Below, piece after piece: positions 60,734 to 64,000 of a stretch of DNA of 64,000 nt. The DNA is from Chitinophagaceae bacterium (GTDB lineage: Bacteria; Bacteroidota; Bacteroidia; Chitinophagales; Chitinophagaceae). The notes under the pieces were generated by a model, which was given only the letters and a program-made list of their open reading frames with translations, was not told the DNA's origin and did not search any database. The first letter of the stretch is position 1; each line of letters starts with the position of its first letter. The translations under genes were made by a program, and so were the position numbers. Where the stretch lies: positions 62,001-126,000 of the forward strand of contig CANLAE010000001.1 of NCBI GenBank assembly GCA_947488765.1. The letters are read 5' to 3'.

Positions 60734-61528
60734 TTATTTCCAGCCATCACCATCGAGCATATTACCCAAACCGCCTAAAACACTTCCTTCTTCTTTGCGT
60801 TGGTAAGTGCCATACGCTAATATTCTTCCTGCTAATCTGCTGATTGGTAAACTTTGTATCCAAACTTTCCCGGGTCCTCTTAAGGTTGCAAAAAACAATC
60901 CTTCGCCACCAAATAAAGTATTTTTAATTCCTCCTACAAACTGAATGTCATAATCCACTCCGGCAGTAAATCCTACAATACATCCGGTATCAATTTTAAG
61001 TAATTCTCCTGCTTGTAAAACACGTTCTTGTACATGTCCGCCAGCATGCAAAAAAGCCAACCCATCGCCTTCCAGCTTTTCCATAATAAATCCTTCACCG
61101 CCAAACAATCCGGTTCCTAGTTTTTTCTGAAATTCAATGCCAATGCTCACACCTTTTGCTGCGCATAAAAATGCATCTTTCTGACAAATTACCCTTCCTC
61201 CAAGTTGCAGTAAATCCAGTGGAATAATTTTACCAGGATAAGGTGATGCAAAACTGATTCTCTTTTTGTTTTGACCAACATTGGTAAAAGCTGTCATGAA
61301 TAAATTTTCTCCTACCAACATTCTTTTTCCTGCATTGAAAAGTTTATTCATAAACCCTCCTTGTTGCTGACTTCCATCGCCAAACAAAGTTTCCATTTGA
61401 ATGCCATCATCCATCATCATAAATGCACCAGGCTCTGCAACGGCTGTTTCATTAGGATCTAATTCTACTTCTACATATTGCATTTCTTCACCAAAAATTC
61501 GGTAGTCTATTTCATGGTTGTTTATCAT
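60734..61528 (-). CDS. AIM24/TIGR00266 family protein
   Basis: A ~264-residue beta-rich protein matching the AIM24/TIGR00266 family: [81 protein letters not shown], and [28 protein letters not shown]. Function unknown; the mitochondrial relative affects inner-membrane organisation. The start at 61528 ([13 protein letters not shown]) is the family start; the upstream ATG adds 11 residues. It reads toward the ars operon, whose operator lies between. Confidence 0.88.
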   Translation of the reverse strand: MINNHEIDYRIFGEEMQYVEVELDPNETAVAEPGAFMMMDDGIQMETLFGDGSQQQGGFMNKLFNAGKRMLVGENLFMTAFTNVGQNKKRISFASPYPGKIIPLDLLQLGGRVICQKDAFLCAAKGVSIGIEFQKKLGTGLFGGEGFIMEKLEGDGLAFLHAGGHVQERVLQAGELLKIDTGCIVGFTAGVDYDIQFVGGIKNTLFGGEGLFFATLRGPGKVWIQSLPISRLAGRILAYGTYQRKEEGSVLGGLGNMLDGDGWK

Positions 61529-61628
61529 ATAATTTGTTTTTGTTTTAAAATAATGGGTCAAAATTAAACGAGTTCAAACCAAATTCATTATTTGAATTAT
61601 TTAAACGGAAAATTATAAGGATAGCAGT

Positions 61629-61662
61629 AAAAAAGCCGCTACAAAAATTGTAACGGCTTTTA
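61629..61662 (-). terminator. Terminator of the RND pump gene
   Basis: An imperfect hairpin, AAAAGCCG-C-TACAA...TTGTA-A-CGGCTTTT, with T-runs, lies 26 nt past the pump stop on the minus strand. Confidence 0.8.
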
Positions 61663-61687
61663 AAAATTGCAATTAAAATATTATGCT

Positions 61688-64000
61688 TTAGGATTTTATA
61701 GGCTTTAATTGTCCCATCCAAACTTTCTTACCCTGTAAGGCTCTCACGCTAAATAATATGCCTACTGTGATGAAGAAAAATGGTCCCGTAAATCCAAGTA
61801 ATGCCACAAATTTCGTTCCATAGAATTTAATCATTGGTCTTCTTAAACGTTCACTTAATATGTACATACTTGGCACCATGATCAGTGTTAAGAAGAATGA
61901 GAAAATTAATCCGAAAATAATTGTCCAGCTTAAAGGACCCCAGAATACAACACTGTCTCCGCCAAAGAAAAGATGTGGATTTAAATGTTGGAATAAAGAA
62001 ACAAAATCAATATTCAAACCAACAGCAAGTGGAAACAAACCCAACATTGTAGCCAATGCAGTAAGCATTACAGGAATGATACGAATTTTACCTGCTTCAA
62101 TAGCTGCATGTTTTGTTTTATAGCCTCTTGCTCTTAATTCATCTGTAAATTCTATTAATAAAATTCCATTCTTAATTACAATTCCTGCAAGACCAATAAT
62201 ACCAACGCCAAGCATTATGGTAGCAACGGTCATACCAGTTACTGCATACCCAATGAAAACTCCAATAATGCTGAAGAAAATTTCTGTTAATACAATAAAT
62301 GGTTTACTCAATCCATTAAACTGTAAAACCAAAATCAAGAAAATAATGAGCAAAGCTGAAACCAATGAAGTAACTAAAAATATCCCTGTTTCTTTTTCTT
62401 GCTCACCTTGTCCGGTTTGTTTAATACTTACATCAGCAGGTATTTTTATTTTGGTTTTAAACACCTCAATTAACTTAGTAATTTCTTTATTTGCAGGTCC
62501 GGCTAAAGAAGCTTCTGTAACATTAGATTGTATTTGAATGGTACGTTTTACATTCTTTCTTTTTACTGCTCCCGAAGTATTTGTATAATCTACTGTTGCT
62601 ACTGCATTTAATGGCACTTGCTTGATAGAGTTGTTGCTAAAATCTCTATATGTAATCCGCATGTTCATCAAATCGGTAATATTATTTCTTTGTAAATCGG
62701 CATAACGAATTTGAATTTTATATTCCTCTTCGCCATCTTTTAATTTACTTGCTTCTTTACCAAAAACAGCATTACGAATTTCCATTCCCACTTGTGCGGT
62801 ACTCAAACCTTCATGCATTACTTTTTCTCTGTCAATTAAAATAGATATTTCAGGATTATTCAAATCAATATCCATTTTCAACCCTTCCACACCAAAAATT
62901 CTATTGGTATCTAAATGGTTTTGAAGTGCATAAGCAACTTTAGAAATTTCATCAAAGTTATCTCCGGTAATTTCAATGTTAACCGGCGGATCTGTTGGTG
63001 GGCCAGCATCTTCCTGTGCAACTTGAATATTTGCTCCCGGAATGCCCGTCATCTGTTTTCTGATTTCTTCCATAAAAGGCATTGTAGTTTTGCCTTCACG
63101 ATTTTCAAACTCTACAAAACTTACTTGTATTCTTCCAAGATTACTTTGTGTACTTCTGTTATTGTCTCTTGGGTTATTGGCACTCACCGCAACATTGGTA
63201 ATAATACTTTCTACAATACCGCCCGGTTTTGTAGGCAATTCATTGGCTAAGATTTTCTGCACACATTTTTCTAAAATAGACGTTACAGAATCCGTGGTAG
63301 CAATTTTTGTACCTACTGGCATTTTGATATATACATAAATAAAACTTGGATCACCACTAGGGAAGAAAGTACTTTTATTTCCTCTTGCAATTAATAAGAT
63401 TAAAGAAATTGGAAATAAAATAAACAACGCAATCAATGCTTTCATTGGACGTTTGCCTACTAAAATCCATTTCAATAATGTCTCATAACGATTCATTAAT
63501 TTAGGCAAGGCTTTTTCCTGAAAGAAGTGTATAATATCTCTCAACACATACCTTTCTAAAATGGCTACCAATGGCATAAAAATTAAAAAATTTCCTGTTC
63601 CATGCCATCCTGCAATATTGAATATGATGCCAAGCAATAAACACAACCAAAACCAATTTGCTTTGAAAATTTGATTCTTCGGTTTTTCAAATGCTCGTCC
63701 CTCGGGCTTCATGAAACTTACTGCAAAAACTGGGTTGATTATAAAGGCAACAATAAGCGAAGCCGCTAAAGTTAAAATCAACATCGTAGGCAAGTAAATC
63801 ATAAACTTACCAATCAATCCTTTCCATAATAACAACGGAAAGAAAGGAGCCAATGTAGTTAATGTTCCGGCTAATACAGGTATAAACACTTCGCCTGCAG
63901 CTTCTTTTGCAGCTCGTTCAATTTTTACCCTTCCATTATTGTAAATACGATGTGTGTTTTCTATTACCACAATGGCATCATCTACAATAATTCCTAAGCC
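61688..64000 (-). CDS. RND-family efflux pump inner-membrane subunit (5' end outside window)
   Basis: The 771 visible codons cover the C-terminal two thirds of an AcrB/HAE1-like pump; the frame stays open to the right edge, with GLGIIVDDAIVVIENTHRIY upstream of the first internal ATG (63970). That motif holds the proton-relay Asp-Asp of TM4. Further seen are the periplasmic porter domains (GNKSTFFPSGDPSFIYVYIKMP; GPPTDPPVNIEITGD), and C-terminal helices with GIIGLAGIVIKNGILLIEF and AGKIRIIPVMLTALATMLGLFPLA. A large hydrophobic insertion (~100-160) differs from AcrB. Likely exports lipophilic compounds in partnership with an MFP and TolC-like protein; substrate unknown. Confidence 0.9.
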   Translation of the reverse strand, partial: GLGIIVDDAIVVIENTHRIYNNGRVKIERAAKEAAGEVFIPVLAGTLTTLAPFFPLLLWKGLIGKFMIYLPTMLILTLAASLIVAFIINPVFAVSFMKPEGRAFEKPKNQIFKANWFWLCLLLGIIFNIAGWHGTGNFLIFMPLVAILERYVLRDIIHFFQEKALPKLMNRYETLLKWILVGKRPMKALIALFILFPISLILLIARGNKSTFFPSGDPSFIYVYIKMPVGTKIATTDSVTSILEKCVQKILANELPTKPGGIVESIITNVAVSANNPRDNNRSTQSNLGRIQVSFVEFENREGKTTMPFMEEIRKQMTGIPGANIQVAQEDAGPPTDPPVNIEITGDNFDEISKVAYALQNHLDTNRIFGVEGLKMDIDLNNPEISILIDREKVMHEGLSTAQVGMEIRNAVFGKEASKLKDGEEEYKIQIRYADLQRNNITDLMNMRITYRDFSNNSIKQVPLNAVATVDYTNTSGAVKRKNVKRTIQIQSNVTEASLAGPANKEITKLIEVFKTKIKIPADVSIKQTGQGEQEKETGIFLVTSLVSALLIIFLILVLQFNGLSKPFIVLTEIFFSIIGVFIGYAVTGMTVATIMLGVGIIGLAGIVIKNGILLIEFTDELRARGYKTKHAAIEAGKIRIIPVMLTALATMLGLFPLAVGLNIDFVSLFQHLNPHLFFGGDSVVFWGPLSWTIIFGLIFSFFLTLIMVPSMYILSERLRRPMIKFYGTKFVALLGFTGPFFFITVGILFSVRALQGKKVWMGQLKPIKS

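Noticed and set aside
1-64000. CRISPR array, tRNA or rRNA genes, insertion sequences, prophage
   Set aside because: I looked through the spacers on both strands and found no regular repeat-spacer series, no cloverleaf with TTC-loop motifs, and no transposase or phage gene.

Overview
The window looks like a chromosomal, mostly housekeeping segment from an AT-rich member of the Bacteroidota, most likely of the Chitinophagaceae/Chitinophagales. Supporting signs are a GldB-type gliding lipoprotein, a DUF4290 protein, a SusC-like TonB receptor with a carboxypeptidase-like N-terminal domain, DUF2911, DUF3109 and DUF6370 proteins, an almost complete lack of Shine-Dalgarno motifs, and many promoters with the Bacteroidota -7 element TAnnTTTG. 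I saw no rRNA, tRNA, CRISPR array, prophage or insertion sequence.

Layout. 1-9.5 kb: end of a ferredoxin-NADP-reductase-like gene, then a minus-strand run (DUF3109, the C-terminal half of carB, comEC, purH, an EamA transporter, DUF4290, murA). 9.6-16 kb: mixed small genes (apaG, gldB, nadE, universal stress protein, YkuK-like, DUF6370, GNAT, DUF2306). 16-25.9 kb: TonB receptor, a truncated SRPBCC remnant, a GH3-family enzyme, lptB, metF, a SurA-like foldase and a TlpA-like thioredoxin. 26-33.2 kb: rlmD, an operon of a rhomboid, a pseudo-rhomboid and two membrane-anchored EEP-fold proteins, then cysS behind a Cys-Cys-Cys leader peptide. 33.2-40.4 kb: a seven-gene minus-strand series (glycosyltransferase, deacetylase, hydrolase, DUF2911, asnB, aldehyde dehydrogenase, glutathione peroxidase). 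40.6-50 kb: deoxyhypusine-synthase-like enzyme, lipocalin-like protein, long-chain acyl-CoA ligase, Nfu, an LpoB/COG3014 lipoprotein pair, bcp and an M23 peptidase. 50-52.9 kb: the N-terminal half of carB and a GH25 lysozyme-like protein. 53-57.9 kb: an arginine operon (GNAT, argG, argC, argD) with an Arg-Arg leader peptide and two inserted elements. 57.9-60.7 kb: an ars operon (arsR, arsM, acr3, arsC). 60.7-64 kb: an AIM24-family protein and a partial RND pump.

The main observations are these. (1) Carbamoyl-phosphate synthase large subunit is split exactly between its two synthetase halves. The halves lie 41.5 kb apart on opposite strands, in the geometry expected if one inversion cut the gene, and each has its own promoter and stop. 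(2) There are two candidate ribosome-stalling leader peptides, one ending in Cys-Cys-Cys before cysS and one ending in Leu-Leu-Arg-Arg-Gly-Cys before the arginine operon. (3) Several genes have a -7 box ending only 3-7 nt before the start codon, which predicts leaderless mRNAs and exposes misplaced TTG starts. (4) The arginine operon carries a GC-rich structured element and an S23-like four-helix-bundle gene bounded by inverted repeats.
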